Notes: generated by a model from the sequence alone, not told the origin. 64,000 nucleotides of DNA from Streptomonospora nanhaiensis (GCF_026642255.1 NZ_CP113264.1:6386001-6450000), one strand, 5' to 3'; positions 34,978 to 51,376 are shown, counted from the stretch's first letter. Made by a program: numbers and translations.

Positions 34978-37092
34978 CTACTCGCCGCGAACCTTCGCCA
35001 CAATTTCTTGGGCGACAGCGGACGGAACCTCCGCGTAGGAGTCGAACACCATCGAGTAGTTGGCGCGACCCTGGGTACGGCTGCGCAGGTCACCCACGTA
35101 GCCGAACATTTCGGAGAGGGGCACCTGGGCCTTGACGATCCGGACGCCGGAACGCTCGTCCATGGACTGGATCTGTCCACGACGGGAGTTCAGGTCGCCG
35201 ATCACGTCACCCATGTACTCCTCAGGGGTGGTGACCTCCACTGCCATGACCGGCTCGAGAAGAGTCGGCTTGGCGAGCTTGACGGCCTCCTTGAAGGCCA
35301 TCGAACCCGCGGTCTTGAAGGCCATCTCCGAGGAGTCGACCTCGTGGTACTGACCGTCCTGGAGCGTCACCTTGACGCCGACGAGCGGGTAGTGCGCGAG
35401 CACACCCAGTTCGGCGGCCTCCTGGGCACCGGCGTCGACCGACGGGATGTACTCCCGCGGGATACGGCCACCGGTGACCGCGTTGACGAACTCGTAGCCG
35501 GAGGCGTCGCCGCTCTCGACGACGAGGGGCTCGACGTCGATCTTGACCTTGGCGAACTGGCCCGACCCACCGGTCTGCTTCTTGTGGGTGTAGACGTGGC
35601 CTTCGACCTTCTTGCGAATGGTCTCTCGGTAGGCCACCTGGGGCTTGCCGATGTTCGCGTCGACCTTGAACTCGTCGCGCATGCGGTTGACGAGGACCTC
35701 GAGGTGCAGCTCGCCCATACCGGAGATGATGGTCTGGCCGGTCTGGTCGTCCGTGGCGACCTGGAACGAGGGGTCCTCGTCCGCGAGGCGCTGGATCGCG
35801 ATGCCCAGCTTCTCCTGGTCGCTCTTGGTCTTGGGCTCGATGGCCACCTCGATGACCGGAGCCGGGAACGTCATGGACTCCAGGACGATCGGAGCCGACT
35901 GGTCGCACAGCGTCTCGCCGGTCGTGGTGTCCTTCAGACCCATGACCGCGACGATGTCGCCCGCGCCGGCCTCGCCGATCTCCTCACGCTTGTTGGAGTG
36001 CATGCGGTAGATCTTGCCGATCCGCTCCTTGCGGCCCTTGAGACTGTTCAGCACCTGGGTGCCGGTCTCGAGGACGCCGGAGTAGATGCGCACGTAGGTC
36101 AGCTTGCCCAGGTGCGGGTCGCTCATGATCTTGAAGACCAGGGCGGACATCGGCTCGTCGACGCTCGGCTTGCGGGCGAGCTTGGTCTCCTCGGTCTCGT
36201 CCTTGGGGTCGTGGCCCTCGATGGCGTCCACGTCCAGGGGCGAGGGGAGGTAAGCGGTGACCGCGTCGAGCAGGGGCTGGACGCCCTTGTTCTTGAACGC
36301 GGTGCCGCACACGATCGGGATCGCGGTACCGGCGATGGTCGCGCGGCGGATCGCCGGAACCACCTGCTCCAGGGTGGGCTCCTGCCCCTCCAGGTACAGC
36401 TCCATGATCTCGTCGTCGGCCTCGGCGAGCACCTCGATGAACTTCTCGCGGGCCTCGCGGGCGGCGTCGGCGTGGGTCTCGGGGATGTCGATCGTGTCGT
36501 ACATCTCGCCGAGCGCGGCCTCGTCGTTCCAGACGTAGGCCTTCATGCGGACCAGGTCGACGACGCCCTTGAAGTCGCTCTCGGCGCCGATGGGCAGCTG
36601 GATCGGCATGGCGTTCGCGCCGAGGCGCTCACGGAACATGTCGACGCAGCGCTGGAACTCGGCGCCGATCTTGTCCATCTTGTTGACGAAGCAGATACGC
36701 GGAACGCCATAGCGGTCAGCCTGACGCCAGACCTGCTCGGACTGGGGCTCGACGCCTTCCTTGGCGTCGAACACCGCGACGGCACCGTCGAGGACACGCA
36801 GCGACCGCTCGACCTCGACCGTGAAGTCGACGTGGCCGGGCGTGTCGATGATGTTGATGGTGTGGTCGTCCCAGTGGGTGGTGGTAGCAGCCGAGGTAAT
36901 GGTGATACCCCGCTCCTGCTCCTCCTTCATCCAGTCCATCGTGGCGGCGCCATCGTGGACCTCACCCACCTTGTGGGTCACACCGGTGTAGTAGAGGATC
37001 CGCTCAGTCGTGGTGGTCTTGCCCGCGTCGATGTGGGCCATAATCCCGATGTTGCGGACCTTGGCCAGGTCAAGCGCAGTCTTAGCAGCCAT
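34978..37092 (-). CDS. fusA: Elongation factor G
   Basis: A 704-residue EF-G with GTPase motifs AHIDAGKTTT, DTPGHVDF and NKMDK, plus the domain IV tip region around GGRIPREYIPSVDAGAQEA. It drives translocation and, with RRF, ribosome recycling. It lies 45 bp after rpsG. No insertion or deletion is apparent. Confidence 0.98.
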   Translation of the reverse strand: MAAKTALDLAKVRNIGIMAHIDAGKTTTTERILYYTGVTHKVGEVHDGAATMDWMKEEQERGITITSAATTTHWDDHTINIIDTPGHVDFTVEVERSLRVLDGAVAVFDAKEGVEPQSEQVWRQADRYGVPRICFVNKMDKIGAEFQRCVDMFRERLGANAMPIQLPIGAESDFKGVVDLVRMKAYVWNDEAALGEMYDTIDIPETHADAAREAREKFIEVLAEADDEIMELYLEGQEPTLEQVVPAIRRATIAGTAIPIVCGTAFKNKGVQPLLDAVTAYLPSPLDVDAIEGHDPKDETEETKLARKPSVDEPMSALVFKIMSDPHLGKLTYVRIYSGVLETGTQVLNSLKGRKERIGKIYRMHSNKREEIGEAGAGDIVAVMGLKDTTTGETLCDQSAPIVLESMTFPAPVIEVAIEPKTKSDQEKLGIAIQRLADEDPSFQVATDDQTGQTIISGMGELHLEVLVNRMRDEFKVDANIGKPQVAYRETIRKKVEGHVYTHKKQTGGSGQFAKVKIDVEPLVVESGDASGYEFVNAVTGGRIPREYIPSVDAGAQEAAELGVLAHYPLVGVKVTLQDGQYHEVDSSEMAFKTAGSMAFKEAVKLAKPTLLEPVMAVEVTTPEEYMGDVIGDLNSRRGQIQSMDERSGVRIVKAQVPLSEMFGYVGDLRSRTQGRANYSMVFDSYAEVPSAVAQEIVAKVRGE

Positions 37093-37137
37093 GAGGCTCG
37101 TCTTCCCTCGGTCTCAAGGAATCGAATCGCCGCGGGG

Positions 37138-37608
37138 TTACCAGCGGTAGTGGGCGAAGGCCTTGTTCGACTCGGCCATCTTGTGCGTGTCCTCACGCTT
37201 CTTGACGGCCGCGCCGAGACCGTTGCTGGCGTCGACCAGCTCGTTCATCAGACGCTCGGTCATGGTCTTCTCACGGCGCTGACGCGCGTAGGAGACCAGC
37301 CAGCGCAGGGCCAGCGTGGTGGACCGGGAGGCGCGAACCTCGACCGGCACCTGGTAGGTCGCGCCACCGACACGGCGGCTGCGGACCTCGAGCGCGGGCT
37401 TGACGTTGTCCAGGGCGCGCTTCAGAACGACGAGCGGGTCCTGGCTGGTCTTCTCGCGAGCGCCTTCGAGGGCGTCGTAGACGACGCTCTGGGCGATGGA
37501 GCGCTTGCCGTCGAGCAGCACCTTGTTGATCAGTGCGGTGACGAGCGGCGAGCCGTAGACCGGGTCGGTGATGAGCTGGCGCTTCGGCGCCGGGCCCTTG
37601 CGCGGCAT
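37138..37608 (-). CDS. rpsG: 30S ribosomal protein S7
   Basis: A 156-residue S7, MPRKGPAPKRQLITDPVYGS with RRVGGATYQVPVEVRASRST and the ending AESNKAFAHYRW. It nucleates 30S head assembly. It lies 2 bp after rpsL. Confidence 0.97.
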   Translation of the reverse strand: MPRKGPAPKRQLITDPVYGSPLVTALINKVLLDGKRSIAQSVVYDALEGAREKTSQDPLVVLKRALDNVKPALEVRSRRVGGATYQVPVEVRASRSTTLALRWLVSYARQRREKTMTERLMNELVDASNGLGAAVKKREDTHKMAESNKAFAHYRW

Positions 37609-37610
37609 CT

Positions 37611-37982
37611 TTACTTCTCCTTCTTGGCGCCGTAGTGGCTACGCGCCTGCTTGCGGCCCCGGACACCCTGGGTGTCGAGCGAGCCGCGGACAATTCGGTA
37701 GCGGACGCCCGGCAGGTCCTTCACACGACCACCGCGAACGAGCACGATGCTGTGCTCCTGGAGGTTGTGACCAATGCCGGGGATGTAGGCCGTGACCTCG
37801 ATGCCGCTGCTCAGCTTGACGCGAGCGACCTTACGCAGAGCGGAGTTCGGCTTCTTCGGCGTAGTGGTGTAGACACGCGTGCACACACCACGACGCTGCG
37901 GACTCCCCTTCAGCGCCGGGGTCTTGTTCTTTGCGACCTTGTCCTGTCGGCCCTTGCGGACCAGCTGCTGGATGGTGGGCAC
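37611..37982 (-). CDS. rpsL: 30S ribosomal protein S12
   Basis: A 123-residue S12, MPTIQQLVRKGRQDKVAKNK. The streptomycin-related sites are wild type: Lys in TTPKKPNSALRKVA and Lys in RGGRVKDLPGVRYR. So no streptomycin-resistance mutation is seen. It is the first gene of the str operon. Confidence 0.97.
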   Translation of the reverse strand: MPTIQQLVRKGRQDKVAKNKTPALKGSPQRRGVCTRVYTTTPKKPNSALRKVARVKLSSGIEVTAYIPGIGHNLQEHSIVLVRGGRVKDLPGVRYRIVRGSLDTQGVRGRKQARSHYGAKKEK

Positions 37983-38244
37983 CGCGTCTCCGTCTTCCTC
38001 GTGACCTACGCCGGTTCTCGTAGCCGATATCGCTATTGACCTGCTGAATTTCCCGAACCTCCCCGACCCCCGTGGTCGGGCGTGTCGCGCTGGTTGTCGC
38101 GCACGGCAAAAAACCGATCACACCCGGCCGGAGGCCGATCATGGGAGGGGGTTCACCTGCGCGGCGCGCCTTACGTCCTCAACTGGTGGGACCGAGGCGC
38201 CGCACACGCACGTGTGACCCGTCGACTCACGGGCACAATCACAC

Positions 38245-38273
38245 AGGCTACCGTTTACCGTCTGGGCGGTCAA
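38245..38273 (-). promoter_or_regulatory. Promoter of the str operon (rpsL-rpsG-fusA-tuf)
   Basis: On the minus strand TTGACC (38268-38273) and TAGCCT (38245-38250) are separated by 17 bp, a strong housekeeping-type promoter. The leader to rpsL would be about 255 nt. It contains a T6 run near 38107-38112 after a GC-rich stretch and a segment related to sequence upstream of the promoter. The rest of the 466-bp gap has no gene. Confidence 0.65.
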
Positions 38274-38403
38274 AACGGCGTGCGACATGGCGAGAATCAT
38301 GGAACCGGTTCTCGCGTAGCCGTGGGTCACCGCCAGTCTACGCGCTCCCGGAGTCGTTTCGCCCCGGGTTCCCCCGGAGACCGTCGGCGGGCGGCCCGGG
38401 CAT

Positions 38404-38444
38404 GCGGCCGCTCCCCCGGAACATTGTCCTGGAGGAGCGGCCGC
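38404..38444 (-). terminator. Terminator of the Trp-rich protein gene
   Basis: A perfect 11-bp inverted repeat (38404-38414 with 38434-38444) lies 5 bp downstream of the stop codon. Confidence 0.65.
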
Positions 38445-38448
38445 GGCG

Positions 38449-41400
38449 CTACAGGACCAGCCAGATGGCGACGGAGATCACCGTCACCAGGATGCCGACC
38501 ACCGCGAACACCGTGCCGACGGTGATCAGTCCGAGGCCGTCGAGCTCCCCGCGCGAGGCGCGGATCGCCTTCTTGGCCTTGGGCCCCGTGATCAGGAGCG
38601 CCAGCAGAGCTGTGACCAGACCGATGCCGGGGAGCAGCGAGGCGATGCCCAGCCACAGGGTGACGGTCGCCCCCTTCTCCGTGTCCGGCAGGAAGTCGAT
38701 GCTGTCGTAGCCGGGGTACGGGTCGCCGGGCTCCCCGCCCAGGGGACGGTCCACGAAGCCGGGGAACTCCTCGGCGATGGGGTCCTTGCGGCGCCTGCGG
38801 GAGGCCGGGGCCTCCGGCATGCCGTAGTCCGCCGGGGTGAAGCCGTCGTCGTACTCGCTCTCCCCCGCCGGCTCCGGCTCGTCGTGGTCCCAGGTGTCCT
38901 CGGGGATGCTCGGCGCCTCGAAGACCTGGGTGGCGCCGTCGGGGACGCCGTCCTCCCCGGGACCGCCCCGGCGCACCGGGCCGTCGTCGTACCCCTCGTC
39001 GTCGTACCCCTCGTCCGCGAACGCCTCGTCCGCGAACGCCTCGTCCGCGTATCCCTCGGCCTCCCGGGAGCGGGCGCGCGACTGCATGTCCGCGATGGCC
39101 GCCAGGGGGTCCTCAGCGGACGGCGCGCCGCCGGTCCGCTCCCCGCCCGGGGCCCCGTCGCGCAGCCGGTCGTCGTCCGCCCAGGCCGAGGGGGCGTCCC
39201 CGTCCGTGCCGTCGTCTCCCCAGGTCCCGGTGTCGGAGGACCTGGCGGACTCGCGCCGGCGCTCCTCCGCCTCCCGGACGATGTCGGGGAGGCGGGGGTC
39301 GTTGCGGTCGAACGCCCAGGTGTTGCCGCTCCCCGACCCGAACTCGCCCGGGTCGGGGGCCGGGGCGGGAGCGGGGGCGGGCGGTGACAATTCGTCGTCG
39401 TAGCCGTCGGTCCACGACTCGTCGGTCCCCGCGCCGGACCACGCGTCGGCGGTCTCCCTGGCGGGCGCCCAGGAGTCCAGGCCGCCGGTGTCGGCCGCGG
39501 ACCCGCGACCGCCGTTCCGCGGCCCTGCGGCGGCGTCACGGTCCTCTCCTGCGGCGGCGCCGCGGTCGGCGGCCGGCCCCCAGGAGTCCGAGCCGAGTTC
39601 GTCGTCGTCCCACGAGCGGCCGTCGGCGGCACGGCCGCCGGAGGGCGCCCCGTGGGCCTCGTGGCGGGGAGCCGCGTCCCAGGAGTCGTGCTCCGGTCCC
39701 GCCGTGCCGTCCGAGGGGGCGTCGGCGCCCCACGCGGACGGTCGGCGGTCGTCGGACAGCTCGTCGTCCCAGAGCGGGGCCGCGGGGGCCGTGTCGCCGA
39801 CGGGGGACCGGCCGCCCGGTCCCTCGGGGCCCTGCCGGTCCTCGGGGCCTGCGCCCCAGGCGGTGGCGCCCCGGTCCTCGTCCCAGGCGCGGTCCGCGCC
39901 GCCGACGGGGCCGTACCCGGAGGGCGCGTCGTCCCAGGGGCGGTCCCCGTTCGCGGGGGCTCCGGTGTCCCAGGGGCGGTCCCCGGCGTCGGCCGGGGGC
40001 GTCCAGGGGGCGTCCGCGCCGCCGGACGGCCCGTCGTCCCACGGGCGCGCGTCGCCCGTCCCGGGGCCGGTCACGGGCGCGTCTGCGCCGGAGGGGGCGG
40101 AACCGCCCACCGGGCCGTCCGCGCCCCACGGGTCCCGGAGGGGCTCACCGATCCCGCCGAGGGCGGGGTCCGGCTCCCACGACCGCGTGTCGGCCGGGGG
40201 CTGCGGGGTCCAGGCGTCGGCTCCCCGGGAGGGGGACCACGCCTCGCGGCCGTCCTCCACCTCGGGGGCCTCGTCCCACGGGCGCGCGTCGGTCGCCGCG
40301 GGGCCGGTCACGGGCGCGTCTGCGCCGGAGGGGGCGGAACCGCCCACCGGGACGTCCGGGGACCAGCGGTCCTGCTCCCGGTCCTCCGAGCGGCCCACCG
40401 GGCCGTCCGCGCCCCACGGGTCCCCTGCGGGGGCCGCGGGGGCGTCCGGGGTCCACGCGTCCCGCGCGTACACGTCGGGTCCGCCCGCCGGGGCGCCGGC
40501 GTCCCACGCGGCGGGACCGCGCGCGCCCTCGGGGTCCCACGCCGGGGAACCCTCCGTACGGTTCCCCGGGGCCTCGCGGCCGTGCCCGCCCGCGGGTGCT
40601 TCGTCCCACGGGCGCGCGTCGTCCGACGGCTCCGGGGTCCGTGCGTCGGCGTCGCGGGCCGGGGCCCACGCCTCGGGACCGCCGTCGCCGAGACCGTCCC
40701 CGGGGACGTCGGTACGCCACGCGTCCTGCCCGCGGGTGTCGGAGCGGTCTGCCGGTGCATCGCTCCAGGCGTCCCGCGCGTACACGTCGGGTCCGCCCGC
40801 CGGGGCGCCGGCGTCCCACGCGGCGGGACCGCGCGCGCCCTCGGGGTCCCACGCCGGGGAACCCTCGGGCCGGGCCGCGGGGGCGTCCCAGGCGGACGGG
40901 TCGTGCGACCCGTCGAGGGGCGCCTCGCTCCTCCAGGCGTCGGAGGCGCGGTCGGGCGACGCGTACCCGGTGTCCGGGAAGCCCTCCCCTCCCCGTGGGC
41001 CCGGTGCGGGCGCCTCCGGCTCGTCCCGGCCCGCGGTCCAGGCGTCACCGGGACCGGCCGGCGCCTCGGCGCCGCCCGCCGCCGGGTCGGTCCGGGGCGC
41101 GGCCCAGGAGTCCATGCGGCCGGCCGGTTCCTCGCCCGGGTCCTCGGAGGGCAGGGGAACCTCGGCGCTGGCCGCGACGCTGGGCAGGCTCGGTTCCTCC
41201 GGTTCCCCCGGCACCCGGGTCAGCGGCTGGTACGCCGACTGCCCCGCCCCCGGGTAGGAGATCGGGTGCGAGGCGCCGGACGGCGGACCGCCGAGCGCCT
41301 CCGGGTACGGCTCGACCAGGGCCGGGCGCGACGCGCTCAGCCCCGTGTAGCCGCCGCTGTCGGGGAACACCGTCTCGGCGCCCTCGTCGGCTTCCTCACC

Positions 41401-41502
41401 CTCGAGCGGGTCCTGGTACTCCGACTGCGTGCGGTAGCGGTTCTCGCTCGGCTTGAACCAGTCCCCCGCACCGGAGTCCCGTCCGCCCCCGTGTTCAGTC
41501 AT
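38449..41502 (-). CDS. Trp/Asp/Pro-rich repeat protein with C-terminal DUF4190-like membrane hairpin
   Basis: A 1017-residue protein. About 920 residues are low complexity, rich in Asp, Ala, Pro, Gly and Trp, with AWD, PWD or SWD recurring every 10-25 residues. Several near-identical blocks occur (for example GSPAWDPEGARGPAAWDAGA twice). The end is a two-helix membrane segment, WLGIASLLPGIGLVTALLAL and ITVGTVFAVVGILVTVISVA, with an RASRGELDGLG loop, like DUF4190 proteins. The N-terminal part should thus be cytoplasmic and disordered. It lies between rpoC and rpsL, where actinomycetes often carry small uncharacterised membrane proteins. The ATG at 41502 has GGGAGAGG upstream. Function unknown. 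The repeats also make this region prone to assembly error. Confidence 0.75.
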   Translation of the reverse strand: MTEHGGGRDSGAGDWFKPSENRYRTQSEYQDPLEGEEADEGAETVFPDSGGYTGLSASRPALVEPYPEALGGPPSGASHPISYPGAGQSAYQPLTRVPGEPEEPSLPSVAASAEVPLPSEDPGEEPAGRMDSWAAPRTDPAAGGAEAPAGPGDAWTAGRDEPEAPAPGPRGGEGFPDTGYASPDRASDAWRSEAPLDGSHDPSAWDAPAARPEGSPAWDPEGARGPAAWDAGAPAGGPDVYARDAWSDAPADRSDTRGQDAWRTDVPGDGLGDGGPEAWAPARDADARTPEPSDDARPWDEAPAGGHGREAPGNRTEGSPAWDPEGARGPAAWDAGAPAGGPDVYARDAWTPDAPAAPAGDPWGADGPVGRSEDREQDRWSPDVPVGGSAPSGADAPVTGPAATDARPWDEAPEVEDGREAWSPSRGADAWTPQPPADTRSWEPDPALGGIGEPLRDPWGADGPVGGSAPSGADAPVTGPGTGDARPWDDGPSGGADAPWTPPADAGDRPWDTGAPANGDRPWDDAPSGYGPVGGADRAWDEDRGATAWGAGPEDRQGPEGPGGRSPVGDTAPAAPLWDDELSDDRRPSAWGADAPSDGTAGPEHDSWDAAPRHEAHGAPSGGRAADGRSWDDDELGSDSWGPAADRGAAAGEDRDAAAGPRNGGRGSAADTGGLDSWAPARETADAWSGAGTDESWTDGYDDELSPPAPAPAPAPDPGEFGSGSGNTWAFDRNDPRLPDIVREAEERRRESARSSDTGTWGDDGTDGDAPSAWADDDRLRDGAPGGERTGGAPSAEDPLAAIADMQSRARSREAEGYADEAFADEAFADEGYDDEGYDDGPVRRGGPGEDGVPDGATQVFEAPSIPEDTWDHDEPEPAGESEYDDGFTPADYGMPEAPASRRRRKDPIAEEFPGFVDRPLGGEPGDPYPGYDSIDFLPDTEKGATVTLWLGIASLLPGIGLVTALLALLITGPKAKKAIRASRGELDGLGLITVGTVFAVVGILVTVISVAIWLVL
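40063..40351 (-). repeat. 52-bp direct repeat inside the Trp-rich gene
   Basis: 40063-40114 and 40300-40351 are identical over 52 bp and lie 237 bp (79 codons) apart in the same frame. The neighbouring 31-bp block starting near 40105 recurs near 40393. Confidence 0.85.
40457..40866 (-). repeat. 98-bp perfect direct repeat inside the Trp-rich gene
   Basis: 40457-40554 and 40769-40866 match over all 98 bp and lie 312 bp (104 codons) apart in frame. Identity at third codon positions points to recent duplication or ongoing recombination, not just selection on protein sequence. Confidence 0.9.
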
Positions 41503-41570
41503 GCCTCTCCCGCCAGCGCAGTAGCGCCGTCTCCCCGTCCGCCGTGCGCGGACCCTCTACGCCGAACGGC

Positions 41571-41606
41571 GGCGGCACCACTCCCGGTCGGGAGTGGCTG
41601 GCCGCC
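41571..41606 (-). terminator. rpoC terminator
   Basis: A two-part hairpin: CCACTCCCG-GT-CGGGAGTGG (41578-41597) inside an outer GGCGGC/GCCGCC pair. It lies 21 bp after the rpoC stop and ends the rpoBC transcript. Confidence 0.75.
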
Positions 41607-41626
41607 GCCGTCAGTTCAAACCGCTC

Positions 41627-45505
<3,879 letters not shown>

Positions 45506-45539
45506 TTAATTCGTCCCCTGCTCTCGAAATCCGCGGAAG

Positions 45540-49007
<3,468 letters not shown>

Positions 49008-49194
49008 CAGGGGTCCTTCCGAAGGCTTGTGGCGGTTGAAGCGCGCACGCCAGACGATCCGTCACGAGAGGGACCGCCGCAACGCGGTTGAGACGGTCAC
49101 ATCGAGCGGGTGACGGGCCACCGTATGTCCAGAAATGGGATGGGTGGCAGCCGTGCACCGGCACAGGGATCACCAAAGGGCAGCGCAAAAGAGC

Positions 49195-49223
49195 AGTGTA
49201 GCCGAACACCACACCGCTGTCCA
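49195..49223 (-). promoter_or_regulatory. rpoB promoter
   Basis: On the minus strand TGGACA (49218-49223) and TACACT (49195-49200) are separated by 17 bp. The transcript would begin near 49188, leaving a leader of about 180 nt before the TTG start. The position shows rpoBC can be transcribed independently of rplJL. Confidence 0.65.
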
Positions 49224-49903
49224 CTCACGGTCCACAGCGCAACTCACGACACCGGCAGGATCACCCGTGAAGGGCGATCCGTCAAGCCCGGCCGTCGTCC
49301 CGCGCGGCCCGCGACGGAGAACCTCCGACCGTGGACCAGCCCCTCCGCCGTCTCCGGCACAGGGGTGTCCGGCCTCGGGCCGTCTGCCCGTCCGCTCCCC
49401 CGAGGGGGAGCCGTCCGCCGACGGACCGGCTCCGGTCCGCCGTCCCTCACAACCCTCGGGATCGCCCTCGACCGGGATCGGTGGAGCTGGCGCGCCTGCC
49501 CTGGCCCCAGGGGGTTGTGAGCCCGTCGGACACCCGAAAAGGTTCCCCCGCGGGGGGCGGGTAAACCCTCTCCCGGGGCCTCGTCGGGATTCCCGGGACG
49601 GGAGATTACCGCGTCCGGGGGACAGTTCGCACACGCGGCCCCTGACCTGGTGCTCCCGAACCGCCCCAGCTTCGCACACCCGGCGGAGCGAACGGCGTCG
49701 GAACACGGCGCACCCGGGGAGAGGGGACCTTCGTCGCACGGGTCCGGGACCAGGGGCCCTGTCGCGGGGGGCGCGGGGAGGGGCTGGGAGGGGCGGGGCG
49801 CCGCCGGGGAGCGCGGGGGGCCGCCGCCGCACCCGCGGGGCGCGGCACCCGGGCCGAGGGGGCCGGGCCCCCGCGCCCCACGGCCGGGCCCCGGGAACGC
49901 GAA
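49224..49903. other. Long intergenic region between rplL and rpoB
   Basis: About 680 bp of GC-rich sequence without a credible gene. Long frames on both strands are compositional (Arg/Pro/Gly-rich) and have no starts or motifs. A poly-purine and poly-pyrimidine mix at 49545-49600 and many small palindromes are present. Confidence 0.55.
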
Positions 49904-49937
49904 CGCGGCCGCCCCTCCCGGAGGAGGGACGGCCGCG
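49904..49937 (-). terminator. rplL terminator
   Basis: A 15-bp stem (49904-49918 with 49923-49937) with one mismatch and a CGGA loop lies 37 bp after the rplL stop. Confidence 0.75.
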
Positions 49938-49974
49938 TGGAGCAGACCAGCGGGCCTGTGCGGCCCGCGGAGGA

Positions 49975-50358
49975 CTACTTGAGGGTGACGGTGGCGCCGG
50001 CGCCCTCGAGAGCGGCCTTGGCCTTCTCAGCGGCCTCCTTGTTGACGCCCTCGAGCAGCGGCTTCGGAGCGTTGTCGACCAGGTCCTTGGCCTCCTTGAG
50101 ACCCAGGCTCGTGAGGCTGCGGACCTCCTTGATGACCTGGATCTTCTTGTCGCCGGCGGACTCGAGGACGACGTCGAACTCGTCCTTCTCCTCGACCTCG
50201 GCCGGAGCGGCACCCGCGGGGCCGGCGACGGCGACGGCGGCCGGGGCGGCAGCGGTGACGTCGAACTTCTCCTCGAAGAGCTTCACGAAGTCGGCCAGCT
50301 CGAGAAGGGTCATCTCCTCGAAAGCGGCAAGCAGGTCGTCGTTGCTGAGCTTCGCCAT
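49975..50358 (-). CDS. rplL: 50S ribosomal protein L7/L12
   Basis: A 127-residue L7/L12. It has an N-terminal dimerisation segment (LSNDDLLAAFEEMTLLELAD), an Ala/Val/Gly hinge, and the C-terminal factor-binding domain with DKKIQVIKEVRSLTSLGLKE. It forms the stalk with L10. It follows rplJ by 97 bp and ends at a terminator. Confidence 0.97.
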   Translation of the reverse strand: MAKLSNDDLLAAFEEMTLLELADFVKLFEEKFDVTAAAPAAVAVAGPAGAAPAEVEEKDEFDVVLESAGDKKIQVIKEVRSLTSLGLKEAKDLVDNAPKPLLEGVNKEAAEKAKAALEGAGATVTLK

Positions 50359-50455
50359 GATGCGGTTTCTCTTTCTCTACAGACACGCGCGCCTGTCGGC
50401 ATCACGTGCGAGCCTTCGGCGGGGCGCCCTCGGCGCCCGCCGCGGTTCAAAAGGT

Positions 50456-50983
50456 TCAGGCAGCTTCCTGGGAACGCTTGTCCGCCAGGGCCTGCGCGAG
50501 GCGCACGGCCTTGGAGGGAAGCGCCTGGAAGACGGCGGCGGCCTGGCCCTGCTTGGCCTTGAGCGCGCCGGCAAGCTTCGCGAGGAGAACCTCGCGGGAC
50601 TCCAGGTCGGCCAGCTTGGTGATGTCCTCGGCGCTCATCGACTTGCCGTCGATGATGCCGCCCTTGATCACCAGGGGCGAGTTCGCCTTCGAGAAGTCGC
50701 GCAGACCCTTGGCGGCCTCGACCACGTCACCGTGGACGAAGGCGATGGCGGACGGGCCCACCAGAAGATCCTGGATCTCCTGGTCGACGCCGGCCTCCTT
50801 GACCGCGATCTTGGTCAGCGTGTTCTTGACGATGCGAAAACGCGCGTTCTGGCCGAGGCTGTTGCGCAGGTCGGTGATCTGCGCGACAGTGAGCCCCCGG
50901 TATTCGGTCAGCACGGCGCCGCTCGACTCACGGAATTCCTCCGTGAGTTCGGCGACCGCGGCTGCCTTGTCCGGCCTCGCCAT
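50456..50983 (-). CDS. rplJ: 50S ribosomal protein L10
   Basis: A 175-residue L10, MARPDKAAAVAELTEEFRES with SGAVLTEYRGLTVAQITDLR and NARFRIVKNTLTKIA. Its C-terminal helix binds L7/L12 dimers. The ATG at 50983 has GGAAGGAG upstream. Its leader carries an L10-binding type structure and an attenuator, so the L10-L12 complex probably controls its own synthesis. Confidence 0.96.
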   Translation of the reverse strand: MARPDKAAAVAELTEEFRESSGAVLTEYRGLTVAQITDLRNSLGQNARFRIVKNTLTKIAVKEAGVDQEIQDLLVGPSAIAFVHGDVVEAAKGLRDFSKANSPLVIKGGIIDGKSMSAEDITKLADLESREVLLAKLAGALKAKQGQAAAVFQALPSKAVRLAQALADKRSQEAA

Positions 50984-51216
50984 GGGACTCCTTCCAACAT
51001 TGACTTCGATCCCGCGCCTGACGGCGGGGTGTCCCGCACCTCGCGGGGCGGAGTTCCTGACTCGTGCGCCGGAAACCGCCCCGGGCGGACTCGGAACGGA
51101 CCCGCTCCGGCTCCGCCTGCCTTCCGGCCGGGGCCCGGTGGACCACCGGTACCGGCCGGTGCGGGTACGAGCGCCGGTCGGTTCCCAAGGACTCGCGCGA
51201 TCGGCGTCAGCACGAG

Positions 51217-51246
51217 AAAAAGCCCCGAGCGCCAGGCGCACGGGGC
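51217..51246 (-). terminator. Attenuator in the rplJ leader
   Basis: A 10-bp stem with one mismatch (51222-51231 with 51237-51246) is followed on the minus strand by a T5 run at 51217-51221. A true T-run is rare in this genome. It lies between the L10-leader-like structure and rplJ, about 235 bp before the start codon, as expected for an attenuator. Confidence 0.6.
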
Positions 51247-51290
51247 ACGACCGCGTTCTCTCGGCGCGGAGTGCGCGCCCGGAACGGGAA

Positions 51291-51376
51291 AGCTCTAGTG
51301 ACACCTGCGCGGGCGCCCATCGCGGATGGGTCCTTAGGGCCACCCCTGCGGGTGGCGACCAGCGGTCTTCGGCAGC
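51291..51376 (-). ncRNA. L10 leader-like ribosomal protein leader
   Basis: The minus-strand RNA forms GACC-GCT-GGTC, GCCACCC-GCAG-GGGTGGC and CCCATC-CGC-GATGGG stems. Between them is CCUAAGGACC, and GCGCAGGUG follows. This matches my recollection of the L10 leader (Rfam RF00557 class) bound by L10-L12 complexes. It starts about where a TACGAT -10 box places the transcript start. The family call is from memory of the consensus; no model was run. Confidence 0.55.

Noticed and set aside
38449..41502. Long plus-strand frames over the Trp-rich gene (for example 39384-41456 and 39652-41808)
   Set aside because: They are Arg/Pro or Gly/Arg-rich shadows produced by high GC. The minus-strand frame has a membrane hairpin, a ribosome site and in-frame repeats.
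49135..50562. Possible gene in the rplL-rpoB gap on the plus strand
   Set aside because: Composition is Pro/Arg/Ser-rich with no motif, and the frame continues antisense through rplL.
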